Positions 51,330-60,503 of a DNA stretch of 64,000 nt are shown piece by piece. Each line of letters begins with the position of its first letter. Position 1 is the first letter of the stretch. The stretch is from an uncultured Shimia sp. (lineage in GTDB: Bacteria > Pseudomonadota > Alphaproteobacteria > Rhodobacterales > Rhodobacteraceae). A program made the position numbers and the translations under genes. Location of the stretch: contig CALCOY010000016.1 of assembly GCA_937897325.1 (NCBI GenBank), positions 62,001-126,000 of the forward strand, read 5' to 3'. A model generated the notes under the pieces. The model saw only the letters and a program-made list of their open reading frames with translations, had not been told where the DNA came from and ran no database searches.

Positions 51330-52039
51330 CAGCCACCGAACGCAACAACCTTGGCATCTATGACGACGTGGCCGACCAATGGTGGTCGGATGAGATCCGC
51401 TGGGTCCGGACGCTCAAGAACCTGGTGCCGGGACGGTTGTCCTGGTTTGACCGGCATGTAGATTGGGCAGGCAAGGACATGCTGGATCTTGGCTGCGCGG
51501 GCGGCTTCATGGCCGAGGCCATCGACAGCAAGGGCGCGCAGGTCACTGGCATAGACCCGGCCAGCGATGCAATTGCCGCCGCGCGCCGTCATGCCGAGGC
51601 AGAGGGCAAAGCGATCCGTTATGACGTTGGTGTGGGCGAGGACCTGCCCTACGGCAATGGGTCATTCGATGTGGTCGTCTGCGTTGACGTTCTGGAACAC
51701 GTTCAGGATCTTGAGCTTGTGTTGGAAGAGATCACGCGGGTCCTCCGGCCAGGCGGTGTGTTTCTGTTCGACACGATCAACCGCAACCCGCTTGCGCGTC
51801 TGGCCACGATTACGATGGCCGAAGACGTCCTGCGCCTGCTGCCCAAAGGCACGCACGATCCGGCAATGTTCATAAAACCGTCAGAGTTGCGGGCGGGCGT
51901 GGTCAAAGCAGGGCTAGAACCGGGACCGGTCACAGGCCTTGGGCCGCGAGGCATCAACCGGCGGGGAGATCTGACCTTTGGTCAATTGCCTCTGACGGCG
52001 GTTCTTTACATGGGTGTCGCGACAAAGCCCGCCACATGA
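51326..52039 (+). CDS. Class I SAM-dependent methyltransferase, UbiG family
   Basis: A 237-residue SAM methyltransferase of the UbiG (ubiquinone O-methyltransferase) family. SAM site MLDLGCAGGFMAEAIDSKGA (about 52-71) with the acidic IDPAS and the SFDVVVCVDVLEHVQDLE segment and GGVFLFDTINRN. True UbiG has an amphipathic membrane loop; the C-terminal region here (about 170-237) is compatible but not conclusive. It overlaps the membrane methyltransferase-like gene by ATGA. Ubiquinone synthesis is usually elsewhere, so a specific methylation reaction cannot be named. Confidence 0.75.
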   Translation: MTATERNNLGIYDDVADQWWSDEIRWVRTLKNLVPGRLSWFDRHVDWAGKDMLDLGCAGGFMAEAIDSKGAQVTGIDPASDAIAAARRHAEAEGKAIRYDVGVGEDLPYGNGSFDVVVCVDVLEHVQDLELVLEEITRVLRPGGVFLFDTINRNPLARLATITMAEDVLRLLPKGTHDPAMFIKPSELRAGVVKAGLEPGPVTGLGPRGINRRGDLTFGQLPLTAVLYMGVATKPAT

Positions 52040-52081
52040 TCCATCGCTCTATCACTGCTTACATGTGCTGACGCTGCCCGC

Positions 52082-53356
52082 TTACCATTTGAACGGAATG
52101 TAGAGGGCCAGGTCAGGCATGCCATAAAGCAACCCCACCGTGGCCAGCATGAGCAAGAGAAAGGGCCAGACGCCACAGGCCACATTGGCGAGCGTCGTTC
52201 GGGCGACCGATTGAATGACATAGAGGTTCAGGCCGACAGGTGGTGTGATCAGGGCGACCTCGACCATGATGACCATGTAGATACCGAACCAGATCGGATC
52301 GAAGCCGAGGCCCATCGCGGCTGGCAGCAGGACCGGGGTCATGATCAGGATCATCGACAGCGCCTCAAAAACGAGCCCCATCAGCAGCAGAACAAGCGAA
52401 ACAACAATGATAAACATCAAGGGGCCATCGATGGCCTGCGCGATGAAAGCGGATATGTCCTGCGGGATGCGGTAGAGTGCGATGGCTTTGCCGAAGACTT
52501 TCGCACCCGCAACAATCAAAAGGATCGCGACGGTGGTGACCGCGGATTCCTTGATCGCTTCCCAGAACGCGGCCCATGTCAGCGAGCGCAGCCAAAGCGT
52601 CGTGATCAGGATCGCGGCGGCAAAACCGATGGCGGCAGCCTCGGTCGGTGTGAAGGCCCCTGAATAAAGTCCGAGGATCACCAGAAGGGCCAGGGCGAGC
52701 GAAGGCAAGGCGCGTTTTGAGGCGGCGGCCCGCTCCGACCAGCCGGCCTTGGGCATCGGCTCATATGCCTTAGAGAACCGGGCGTGCAGCATGGCGAAGG
52801 CCACGAAGAGAACGATCAGCACGATGCCAGGTCCGATCCCGGCGAGAAACAGCGCGATGACCGATTGCTCGGTGACAAAGCCATAGACGATCATCGGGAT
52901 CGAGGGCGGGATCAGGATGCCCAGCGTTCCACCAGCGGCGAGCAGACCGTAGACAAATCGTTTGTCGTAGCCTCGGCTGATCATCTCGGGGATAGCGACA
53001 GTGCCGATGGTGGCGGCTGTGGCGACAGAAGATCCGGAGATGGCCGCGAACAGCCCGCAACTTAGGATAGTCGCGACGGCCAAACCGCCCGGCCAATGGC
53101 CAACCCATGCTTGCACAGCGGCAAAGAGATCCCTGCCAACGCCCCCTTTTAAGAGGACATTGGACATGAGCAGGAACAGGGGCACGGCCAGCAGAATAAA
53201 CCCGTCAAGCGTGGACAGGATCGCCTGCGGGGCCATGAGCGGTGAGAACCCGCCAAAGATCAGCATCCCCAGGCCAATTCCGCCCAAGGCAAAAGCCACG
53301 GGCACCCCGATCAGCAAAAGGCCGAACAGCACTGCAAGGATCAATACGATTGTCAT
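52082..53356 (-). CDS. TRAP transporter large membrane subunit, DctM family (second cluster)
   Basis: A 424-residue protein with 12 helices, starting MTIVLILAVLFGLLLIGVPV. DctM motifs are GLFAAISGSSVATAATIGTV, GLLAAGGTLGILIPPSIPMI and PTEAAAIGFAAAILITTL. I chose ATG 53356, which overlaps the dctQ stop (ATGA); a longer frame upstream is inside dctQ. Length is the family norm. It forms one operon with dctQ and dctP. Confidence 0.92.
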   Translation of the reverse strand: MTIVLILAVLFGLLLIGVPVAFALGGIGLGMLIFGGFSPLMAPQAILSTLDGFILLAVPLFLLMSNVLLKGGVGRDLFAAVQAWVGHWPGGLAVATILSCGLFAAISGSSVATAATIGTVAIPEMISRGYDKRFVYGLLAAGGTLGILIPPSIPMIVYGFVTEQSVIALFLAGIGPGIVLIVLFVAFAMLHARFSKAYEPMPKAGWSERAAASKRALPSLALALLVILGLYSGAFTPTEAAAIGFAAAILITTLWLRSLTWAAFWEAIKESAVTTVAILLIVAGAKVFGKAIALYRIPQDISAFIAQAIDGPLMFIIVVSLVLLLMGLVFEALSMILIMTPVLLPAAMGLGFDPIWFGIYMVIMVEVALITPPVGLNLYVIQSVARTTLANVACGVWPFLLLMLATVGLLYGMPDLALYIPFKW

Positions 53357-53853
53357 TCGTGGGTGCTGCCCAGAGAATACGGCGCAGCGCGTCTGAGGCC
53401 GATCAACTCGACCAGGGATTGAAGGGCCAGCAATGCGAAGCCGACGGGCACAGAAAGCTCGGCCACCCAAGTGGGCAGATTAAGGAGCGAGCCTGTCGTG
53501 CGACCGCGTTCAAAGCTGTCGAAAAAGATGTCCCAGCCCCATATCGCCACGATAAGCGAAAAGACGATGACGAAGATCAGCGAAATCCCCGCACAGAATT
53601 TTTGGGCAATCTGGGGCAAAAGACTTGTCACGGCGTTGACGGTTATGTGGCGCCGGGTGCTCATCACGTAGGCCATGGCCAGCAGGCAACCCCAGATCAG
53701 ACACAACTGGCTTAGCTCTGCCGCCCAGATGGTCGGGCGCACAAAGAAGTATCGCGCGATCACTTCGTAGGTCAGCATTCCACCGGTCAGCGCCAGCAGG
53801 ATGGCTGCCAAAAAACCGGCCCAGCGTGAGATTTGGGTAATTCCAGCCAGCAT
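53353..53853 (-). CDS. TRAP transporter small membrane subunit, DctQ family (second cluster)
   Basis: A ~166-residue, four-helix protein: MLAGITQISRWAGFLAAILL at the start and AELSQLCLIWGCLLAMAYVMSTRRHITV, a typical DctQ second loop. The ATG at 53853 lacks a strong ribosome-binding site; the longer open frame to 54000 would overlap dctP and is not favoured. It overlaps dctM by ATGA. Confidence 0.82.
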   Translation of the reverse strand: MLAGITQISRWAGFLAAILLALTGGMLTYEVIARYFFVRPTIWAAELSQLCLIWGCLLAMAYVMSTRRHITVNAVTSLLPQIAQKFCAGISLIFVIVFSLIVAIWGWDIFFDSFERGRTTGSLLNLPTWVAELSVPVGFALLALQSLVELIGLRRAAPYSLGSTHE

Positions 53854-53896
53854 CAGATCTGGCGGCCCAACGTGCAACGGGCCGCCGGTCTTGGCG

Positions 53897-54880
53897 TCAT
53901 TCTGACGGTACGGCGTCGAGGATCGCGGCACCTGCATCGCCGGTCGCAGACAGGTACGTATCAAAGACAGGCTGGGCGACGGCGCGCCAGGCCGCGACAT
54001 CTTCGTCGGACAGTTCGACGATTGTCATGCCGTTGTCCTCGGCGGATTTGTAGGCCGCGGCCTCGATGTCGGACATACGATTGCGCACGTCTTCTTGCGC
54101 CACACCTGCGGCCGCCTCGATGTGGCCACGCAAATCATCAGACAGGCCGTTCCACCAATCGCTGTTCACAACGACGACAAACTCGATGTTGGCATGGTTG
54201 GTCTTGGTGATCGTATCCATCACCTCCCACAGTTTGCGCGATTTGACACCCGAGACACCCGTCATGCCGACATCGACCGTGCCGCGCTGATAGGCGAGGT
54301 ACTGCTCGGAGCCCGAGATCAGCGTCGGCGCCCCACCGGCCGCAGAAACGAAATCTCCCAATGTCTTGCCGAAGACGCGGACCTTCTTGCCCTCCAGATC
54401 CGCAGGCGTCCGGATCGGGCCACCCTGAGACAGCATGATCGCCCCGCCATAGGCCTGCCAATACAGCACCTGCCCCCCAGTCTTTGCGATCTCGGCCTCA
54501 AGCGTTTCGCGCACGGGCGAGCCTTCGGCAACGGCGGCGCGAACCTTGTCTTCGGTGTTGAAGAGAAACGGCATGTAGAACACGTCAACGGCAGGCGCGT
54601 CCCCCACATAGCGGGTGAGCGAGGCGACCCCCGATTCAATCGCACCGGAGCCGACTGCGGCAGGCACTTCCTTGTCCTTGTAAAGCGTGGCGCTGTCGTA
54701 GATTTCGACATCGATCGCACCGCCTGTCCGCTCTTCGACCTCCTTCTCGAAAAGCTGCAGATTCTCGCCAAGATGGCTTGTCAGAGGCAATTGCAATGAA
54801 ATACGCATTTTTTCCTGTGCGATGCCCGCGGTCGCCATCGTAAGGCCAAGTGCTGTGCCGAATAGAAGCTTGGTTAACAT
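53897..54880 (-). CDS. TRAP transporter solute-binding protein, DctP family (second cluster)
   Basis: A 327-residue periplasmic binding protein. Signal peptide MLTKLLFGTALGLTMATAGI; conserved ISLQLPLTSHLGENLQLFEK, FYMPFLFNTEDKVRAAVAEG, DLEGKKVRVFGKTLGDFVSA and the ELSDEDVAAWRAVAQ tail. ATG 54880 has GGGAGG six bases upstream; an ATG at 54886 sits too close to it. It is first in the TRAP operon and 73 bases downstream of the ROK gene, so it may share that regulator. Ligand unknown. Confidence 0.88.
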   Translation of the reverse strand: MLTKLLFGTALGLTMATAGIAQEKMRISLQLPLTSHLGENLQLFEKEVEERTGGAIDVEIYDSATLYKDKEVPAAVGSGAIESGVASLTRYVGDAPAVDVFYMPFLFNTEDKVRAAVAEGSPVRETLEAEIAKTGGQVLYWQAYGGAIMLSQGGPIRTPADLEGKKVRVFGKTLGDFVSAAGGAPTLISGSEQYLAYQRGTVDVGMTGVSGVKSRKLWEVMDTITKTNHANIEFVVVVNSDWWNGLSDDLRGHIEAAAGVAQEDVRNRMSDIEAAAYKSAEDNGMTIVELSDEDVAAWRAVAQPVFDTYLSATGDAGAAILDAVPSE

Positions 54881-54953
54881 TGTCATCCTCCCAAATGCCA
54901 AGTGTCGCCGTGACCATGAAGCAGTTTTGAGTGCACAACAAGTGCCCCGACCT

Positions 54954-56147
54954 TCAGGCGAGTGCGCTGCCTTCGACGAAAACCTGTTCCAGAAGGGGTT
55001 GGTAGGCAGCGCCCAGCATTCCCGCGCGATCACCCAGTGTTCCGACCCGCACATCGGGTGGTCGAATGCCCTGTAGATCAAGCTGTCCGCAGGTGCGGGC
55101 CAGCATCGCGGTAAATTCGGCTTTGATGTCGGGCGGAAAAACACCGTCGATCATGATGGTGGTGACATCCAGCGCGGCAACAACCGACAGGGCTGCACGG
55201 GCCGTTGAGGCTGTTGCCTCCTCCATCCAGCACAGGACTTGGGGGCGCGCTTCCTCCCAAAGGTCAGGATCAGCCCGAATGTTGCCCTGACCCGGGATCT
55301 GGTGTTCCAGCGCATAAAGTGATGCGGTGCGGATCAGTTGGGCGTTCGGGTCCGACATGGACCCGCTCGGAATCGACCCGAAAGCCCCGGCATTGCCCCC
55401 CGCGCCATGAAAGACGCGGCCATTCAGAACAATGGCCCCCCCGACGAAGGAACCCACGTAGAAATAGATGAAGTCCTGTAGCGATGGATCGGCGCCGAAC
55501 AAAAGCTCTCCGGTGCAGGCGAGGTTGACGTCATTGGCGACGGTAACCGGCAGATCGGTGATGTCGACGAAGGCACCCGCAAAGTCATACCCCGTCCATT
55601 TCGCAGCCTCTGAAGCGGGGGCGCCAAGGGCATCCAGCCAGTTCCAAAGCTCATGTGGGGCGGCGATACCGAGACCAAGGATCCGGCCGCGTTCTTCGGG
55701 CGGAAGCTTTGATTGAAGTGTTGCCAGTCCGTCGCCGCAAAACGCACGGATCCGGTCAGGTGTGGGGTATGAATGCCGGATGGTGTTGCGCGCAACGACC
55801 GTGCCCGACAGATCGACCAGGGCCAGATCCGCGCTGCGGCGGCCTATGCGCAAACCGAAGGAGTACGCGCCTTTGGGATTGAGCGCGACAGGTCGCTGCG
55901 GTTTGCCAACCTTGCCCTTTCTTGGTGGCAATTTCAGAAGAAGATTTTGTTCGTCCAGCGCCCGGATGATGACTGAAACGGCCTGCGCTGACAGCTGCAA
56001 CGCCTTGGCAATCTCGGACCCTGACAGCGGCCCGTGGTCGCGCAACATGGTCAGAATCATACGTTCATTGTGTTTGCGCAGCCGAACGGGACTTGCCCCG
56101 CGTGGGCCGCGGTACGGAGACCCCTGTTTGTCCGGTATGTCTTCCAT
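54954..56147 (-). CDS. ROK-family transcriptional regulator (FrcR-like)
   Basis: A 397-residue regulator. The N-terminal winged helix-turn-helix is at about 25-80 (NERMILTMLRDHGPLSGSEI, QAVSVIIRALDEQNLL). The ROK domain has SLQDFIYFYVGSFVGGAIVL and GRVFHGAGGNAGAFGSIP, but the zinc triad C-x-C-G-x-x-G-C-x-E of sugar kinases is absent, as expected for a regulator. ATG 56147 has GGGGGAG six bases upstream. It lies divergent from the sugar ABC operon and upstream of the second TRAP operon on the same strand. Control of both is plausible. Confidence 0.87.
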   Translation of the reverse strand: MEDIPDKQGSPYRGPRGASPVRLRKHNERMILTMLRDHGPLSGSEIAKALQLSAQAVSVIIRALDEQNLLLKLPPRKGKVGKPQRPVALNPKGAYSFGLRIGRRSADLALVDLSGTVVARNTIRHSYPTPDRIRAFCGDGLATLQSKLPPEERGRILGLGIAAPHELWNWLDALGAPASEAAKWTGYDFAGAFVDITDLPVTVANDVNLACTGELLFGADPSLQDFIYFYVGSFVGGAIVLNGRVFHGAGGNAGAFGSIPSGSMSDPNAQLIRTASLYALEHQIPGQGNIRADPDLWEEARPQVLCWMEEATASTARAALSVVAALDVTTIMIDGVFPPDIKAEFTAMLARTCGQLDLQGIRPPDVRVGTLGDRAGMLGAAYQPLLEQVFVEGSALA

Positions 56148-56184
56148 GCGCTGCTCCCCCAACATAAATCGTAGCCAACCGAAT

Positions 56185-56207
56185 TAATAAACTAAAGTGA
56201 TTTATTA
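56185..56207. promoter_or_regulatory. Inverted repeat in the ROK / sugar ABC divergent promoter
   Basis: TAATAAA (56185-56191), nine bases, TTTATTA (56201-56207): a 23-bp palindrome in an AT-rich spacer, resembling ROK-family operators such as those of NagC/XylR. It lies 83 bases before the frcB-like ATG and 38 bases before the ROK start, so the ROK protein could control both directions. Confidence 0.55.
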
Positions 56208-56289
56208 TTGACTCATGGCGACAAGAGCCGATTAATTGGCGTACCAAAAGGATACGATGCGCTTGCTGCGCGCGCTTTGGGAGGAAAAC

Positions 56290-57309
56290 ATGAACAAAAC
56301 TATTGCTGGCGCGATTTTCGCGCTGACCTGTTCGACTGGTGCCGCCATGGCCGATGGTCATGAGGTCGGGGCCTGCCTGATCACCAAGACCGACACCAAC
56401 CCGTTCTTCGTGAAAATGCGCGAAGGCGCGCTGGCCAAGGCCGAGGAACTGGGCGTGAACCTGTCGACTTTCGCGGGCAAGGTCGATGGCGACCACGAAA
56501 CGCAAGTCGCCGCGATTGAGACCTGCATCGCCAATGGTGCGAAAGGCATTCTGATCACGGCATCCGATACATCGTCGATTGTCCCTGCCGTACAGCAGGC
56601 CCGCGATGCGGGGCTGGTTGTCATAGCGCTTGATACACCACTTGAACCCATTGACGCGGCCGATATGACCTTTGCCACGGACAATTTCCTGGCCGGAGAA
56701 CTGATCGGCAAATGGGCCGCCGCCGCCTTGGGTGATGAAGCTGCAAACGCCAAGATCGCAATGCTGGATCTCGCAGTGTCACAGCCATCGGTGGGTGTAC
56801 TGCGAGATCAGGGTTTTCTGCAGGGGTTCGGTATCGATCTGGGTGATCCGAACAAGTGGGGGGACGAGGATGATCCGCGGATCGTCGGCAATGATGTCAC
56901 AGCCGGAAACGAAGAAGGCGGGCGCCGCGCGATGGAGAACCTGCTGGCCAAGGACCCTATGATCAACGTCGTCTACACCATCAACGAACCTGCGGCTGCA
57001 GGCGCCTATGAAGCGTTGAAATCCATCGGGCGCGAAAGCGATGTACTGATCGTGTCCGTCGATGGCGGCTGCCCGGGCGTTGAAAACGTGAAGGCAGGCG
57101 TGATCGGTGCGACGTCGCAGCAATATCCGCTGCTCATGGCCGCCAAGGGGATTGAGGCGATTGTCGCTTGGGCGAATGACGGCACAAAGCCTGAGAACAC
57201 GCCGGGCAAGGACTTCTTCGACACGGGCGTTGCGCTTGTCACAGATCAGCCTGTCGATGGTGTTGAATCTATCGACACCACCGACGGCGCAGGTCTGTGC
57301 TGGGGCTGA
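56290..57309 (+). CDS. frcB: Periplasmic sugar-binding protein (FrcB-like)
   Basis: A 339-residue ABC-type sugar-binding protein of the ribose/fructose group. Signal peptide [20 protein letters not shown], then [20 protein letters not shown] (pentose/hexose family N-terminus), [20 protein letters not shown] and [18 protein letters not shown] 56290 follows GGGAGG. It is the first gene of a seven-gene operon with permease, ATPase, kinase, isomerase and PfkB kinase. The gene set matches the Sinorhizobium frcBCAK fructose/mannose/ribose operon, so the name is an inference from gene order and family. Confidence 0.88.
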   Translation: MNKTIAGAIFALTCSTGAAMADGHEVGACLITKTDTNPFFVKMREGALAKAEELGVNLSTFAGKVDGDHETQVAAIETCIANGAKGILITASDTSSIVPAVQQARDAGLVVIALDTPLEPIDAADMTFATDNFLAGELIGKWAAAALGDEAANAKIAMLDLAVSQPSVGVLRDQGFLQGFGIDLGDPNKWGDEDDPRIVGNDVTAGNEEGGRRAMENLLAKDPMINVVYTINEPAAAGAYEALKSIGRESDVLIVSVDGGCPGVENVKAGVIGATSQQYPLLMAAKGIEAIVAWANDGTKPENTPGKDFFDTGVALVTDQPVDGVESIDTTDGAGLCWG

Positions 57310-57373
57310 TCCCGACCTTCTGAAACCCGACGGGGCGGCCGGATAACGCCCGCCCCCGACAGGAGCGAAAGCG

Positions 57374-58435
57374 ATGAGTGCCCCCGACAAGTACGAAGCC
57401 GCCGCCTCTGATGCGGTGACCGAGGTTGCGGCCTTTGAGGATCACCAAAAGGGGTTGGTCGGGCGCTTTCATCATGCGCTGCACGTCAATCCCGCCCTTG
57501 TGCCCCTTATCGTTTTGATCGCAGCCATTGTGATCTTCGGCGCCGTGCTGGGCAGCCGATTTTTCTCGCCTTTCGCGCTGACGCTGATCCTGCAGCAAGT
57601 GCAGATCGTGGGCATCGTGGCTGCCGCGCAATCGCTTGTAATCCTGACCGCTGGCATCGATCTGTCGGTTGGGGCCATCGCTGTGGTCTCGTCGGTCGTG
57701 ATGGGGCAGTTCACCTTCCGTTACGGCCTACCGGTCGAGGTGGCGGTGATCTGTGGCTTGATGTTGGGCACGGCAATCGGCTGCCTGAACGGGTGGCTCG
57801 TCGCGGTCATGAAGCTGCCCCCCTTCATCGTGACGCTGGGCATGTGGCAGATCGTGCTTGCGGCAAACTTCCTTTATTCGGCCAATGAAACGATCCGAAG
57901 CCAGGAAATCGCAGAGGCAGCCCCCTTGCTGCAATTCCTGGGCACCAAGTTCAACATAGGCGGGGCCGTCTTCACCTACGGCGTGGTTTTCATGGTGCTG
58001 CTGGTCCTGCTTCTGGCCTATGTTTTGCGACAGACGGCATGGGGTCGGCATGTCTATGCTGTGGGCGATGACCCCGAAGCGGCAGAGCTTTCGGGAGTGA
58101 ATGTCAAAGCCACGCTGATCTCGGTATACGGTCTGGCCGGGCTGATCTGCGCCTTTGCAGGGTGGGCCCTGATCGGTCGGATCGGATCGGTGTCCCCGAC
58201 ATCCGGGCAGCTTCTCAACATCGAATCCATCACAGCGGTCGTCATCGGTGGTATCTCGCTTTTCGGGGGGCGCGGGTCGATCATGGGCACGTTTTTCGGT
58301 GCGCTGATCGTGGGTGTGTTCACCCTTGGCCTGCGCCTTGCGGGGGCAGATGCGCAATGGACTTTCCTTCTGATCGGCGTGCTGATCATCGCGGCCGTTG
58401 CCGTAGATCAATGGATCCGAAAGGTGGCCGCATGA
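57374..58435 (+). CDS. frcC: Sugar ABC transporter permease (FrcC-like)
   Basis: A 353-residue RbsC-type permease with 9-10 helices. A 40-residue N-terminal cytoplasmic segment precedes NPALVPLIVLIAAIVIFGAV; core motifs are GIVAAAQSLVILTAGIDLSV (the family signature) and GRGSIMGTFFGALIVGVFTL. It is 64 bases after frcB, overlaps the ATPase gene by ATGA (58432-58435), and is part of the same operon. Specific for the FrcB ligand by position. Confidence 0.88.
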   Translation: MSAPDKYEAAASDAVTEVAAFEDHQKGLVGRFHHALHVNPALVPLIVLIAAIVIFGAVLGSRFFSPFALTLILQQVQIVGIVAAAQSLVILTAGIDLSVGAIAVVSSVVMGQFTFRYGLPVEVAVICGLMLGTAIGCLNGWLVAVMKLPPFIVTLGMWQIVLAANFLYSANETIRSQEIAEAAPLLQFLGTKFNIGGAVFTYGVVFMVLLVLLLAYVLRQTAWGRHVYAVGDDPEAAELSGVNVKATLISVYGLAGLICAFAGWALIGRIGSVSPTSGQLLNIESITAVVIGGISLFGGRGSIMGTFFGALIVGVFTLGLRLAGADAQWTFLLIGVLIIAAVAVDQWIRKVAA

Positions 58436-59208
58436 CACAGCCGATCCTTCAGGCGCGCGGCCTCGTCAAACGCTATGGCCGCGTCACCGCGCTCGATCAT
58501 TGCGATTTCGACCTGATGCCGGGTGAGATACTCGCTGTGATCGGCGACAACGGTGCGGGCAAGTCATCGCTGATCAAGGCGATCTCGGGCGCGGTTATCC
58601 CCGATGAAGGAACGGTACAGCTGGAGGGACGAACTGTGCAGTTCCGCTCTCCCATCGAAGCGCGGGATGCGGGGATCGAGACGGTCTATCAGACGCTCGC
58701 CATGTCGCCAGCCCTATCGATTGCGGACAACATGTTTATGGGGCGCGAATTGCTGAAACCCGGCTGGCGCGGATCCATCCTGCGGCAGTTGGACCGCAAG
58801 TTGATGGAAGAGATCGCCCGCCGGAAACTGAGCGATCTGGGCTTGATGACCATCCAGAACATCAATCAGGCGGTTGAAACACTCTCGGGCGGTCAGCGGC
58901 AAGGCGTGGCCGTCGCCCGCGCGGCGGCTTTTGGGTCAAAGGTGATCATACTCGATGAGCCCACAGCAGCCCTTGGGGTCAAGGAAAGCCGACGGGTGCT
59001 TGAACTGATCCAGGACGTGAAAAGCCGATGCATCCCGATCATCCTGATCAGCCACAATATGCCCCACGTATTCGAAGTCGCGGACCGCATCCATGTTCAT
59101 CGTCTGGGCAAGCGGCTTTGCGTCATCGACCCCAAGGATCATTCGATGTCCGATGCGGTGGCGTTCATGACGGGCGCCAAAGAACCCGCCGCCGACATGC
59201 TGGCCTGA
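58432..59208 (+). CDS. frcA: Sugar ABC transporter ATPase (FrcA-like, single domain)
   Basis: A 258-residue ATPase: Walker A GDNGAGKSS (about 39-47), signature LSGGQRQGVAVARA and Walker B VIILDEPTAALG. Unlike most ribose-type ATPases (RbsA) it has only one ABC domain, as in FrcA. ATG 58432 overlaps the permease stop; a longer frame starting at 58162 lies inside the permease gene. The next gene begins 9 bases later. Confidence 0.9.
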   Translation: MTQPILQARGLVKRYGRVTALDHCDFDLMPGEILAVIGDNGAGKSSLIKAISGAVIPDEGTVQLEGRTVQFRSPIEARDAGIETVYQTLAMSPALSIADNMFMGRELLKPGWRGSILRQLDRKLMEEIARRKLSDLGLMTIQNINQAVETLSGGQRQGVAVARAAAFGSKVIILDEPTAALGVKESRRVLELIQDVKSRCIPIILISHNMPHVFEVADRIHVHRLGKRLCVIDPKDHSMSDAVAFMTGAKEPAADMLA

Positions 59209-59217
59209 TCCACGCGG

Positions 59218-59826
59218 ATGGTATCGCTTGACCAGATTATTGAAAAGATCGGGGCGGCGGCTTTGTCCCCGCGCCGTCGGTTGATTGCTATCGCGGGGCC
59301 ACCGGCCAGCGGGAAATCGACGCTTGCCGAAACGCTCGCAAAGCGCTGCAAAGGCGCGGTGGTTCTGCCGATGGATGGATTTCACCTAGACAACAGGTTG
59401 CTGGAGGAACAAGGGTTGCTGCCCCGCAAGGGTGCACCCGAAACATTTGACCTGGCGGGTTTCGTGCATCTGCTGGGGCGGTTGCAGGATGAAGACGAGG
59501 TTGTCTTTCCCCTATTCGACCGCACGCGCGACATCGCGATTGCTGGGGCAGGACAGATCAAAGCGACCTGCCACACCGTGATAATCGAGGGCAATTACCT
59601 GCTGTTTGATCATCTCGGCTGGCGCGATCTGGCATCGCATTGGAGCCTGTCAATAAATCTGTCCCCAGCCCACCAGACCCTGAAAGACCGCCTGGTCAAA
59701 CGTTGGATCAATCACGGGCTGAATCAGGCAGAGGCCGAAGAACGGGCGGACCGCAACGACATGGTCAATGCCGATCTCATCCGTAGCCAAAGGCTACCGG
59801 CGGACCTGGAGGTGGCAGAGATATGA
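59218..59826 (+). CDS. frcK: P-loop kinase, FrcK/uridine-kinase-like
   Basis: A 202-residue P-loop kinase of the panK/uridine-kinase fold. Walker A IAIAGPPASGKSTLAETLAK (about 22-41), substrate region LPMDGFHLDNRLLEEQGLLP and the HTVIIEGNYLLFD block. In Sinorhizobium the homologous FrcK is needed with FrcBCA but its substrate is uncertain. ATG 59218 follows the frcA stop by 9 bases and its stop overlaps the isomerase gene (ATGA at 59823-59826). Confidence 0.83.
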   Translation: MVSLDQIIEKIGAAALSPRRRLIAIAGPPASGKSTLAETLAKRCKGAVVLPMDGFHLDNRLLEEQGLLPRKGAPETFDLAGFVHLLGRLQDEDEVVFPLFDRTRDIAIAGAGQIKATCHTVIIEGNYLLFDHLGWRDLASHWSLSINLSPAHQTLKDRLVKRWINHGLNQAEAEERADRNDMVNADLIRSQRLPADLEVAEI

Positions 59827-60503
59827 AACGCAGTCAGATCAACAGGATCCTTGAAGACAGCGACACAGTCCTGCGCCAGCACGGCTATGTCCTGCCGCCT
59901 TTTGCATATTGGAGCCCCGAAGAAATGCAGGCAGCGGACCATAGGGGGTTGGTAGAACGCGGCTTGGGCTGGGACATCACGGATTACGGGCAGGGCCGCT
60001 TTGATGAACTGGGGCTGTTTCTTTTCACCACCCGCAATGGACGCGTCGCCGACCTGAGCGCTGGACGTGGCATGCTCTATGCCGAAAAAGTAATGATTTC
60101 GCGCAAGGACCAACTGTCGCCGATGCACAGACACATCCTCAAGACAGAGGACATAGTTAACCGGGCGGGCGGGACGCTGATGATCGAGCTTTTTGCCAGT
60201 GCGCCGGACGGCAGCATTGACCGCGCCCGGGACGTTGAGGTGCCGGTCGACGCGCAACGGCGCAACTTGCCCGCGGGCGGTAAGTTGAAGCTCTCTCCGG
60301 GTGAAAGCGTGACGCTGTTTCCAGGCGTTTGGCACGCGTTCTGGGGTGAAGGAGCGGACGTTGTGATCGGCGAAGTGTCGACCGTCAATGATGATCTGAC
60401 AGACAACATCTTTGAAGATCCGATCGGGCGCTTTTCGACCATAGAGGAAGACACAGCCCCCACACATCTGCTGGTCTCGGACTACGAGAGGTTCCTCGCA
60501 TGA
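59823..60503 (+). CDS. D-lyxose / D-mannose isomerase (cupin type)
   Basis: A 226-residue cupin of the D-lyxose ketol-isomerase (YdaE-like) family, which interconverts D-mannose and D-fructose or D-lyxose and D-xylulose. Metal-binding pattern MHRHILKTEDIVN (H-x-H and E) and a later H in PGVWHAFWGE mark the Mn site; the N-terminal GYVLPPFAYWSPEEMQ is also typical. It overlaps frcK and pfkB by ATGA on both sides. In an operon for fructose/mannose uptake, its product would be fructose for the kinase next door. Confidence 0.85.
   Translation: MKRSQINRILEDSDTVLRQHGYVLPPFAYWSPEEMQAADHRGLVERGLGWDITDYGQGRFDELGLFLFTTRNGRVADLSAGRGMLYAEKVMISRKDQLSPMHRHILKTEDIVNRAGGTLMIELFASAPDGSIDRARDVEVPVDAQRRNLPAGGKLKLSPGESVTLFPGVWHAFWGEGADVVIGEVSTVNDDLTDNIFEDPIGRFSTIEEDTAPTHLLVSDYERFLA

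Noticed and set aside
51290-51330. Identifying the 50514 gene firmly as mddA
   Set aside because: Only the C-terminal tail resembles MddA; the family includes many non-catalytic or different members, so a family call is safer.
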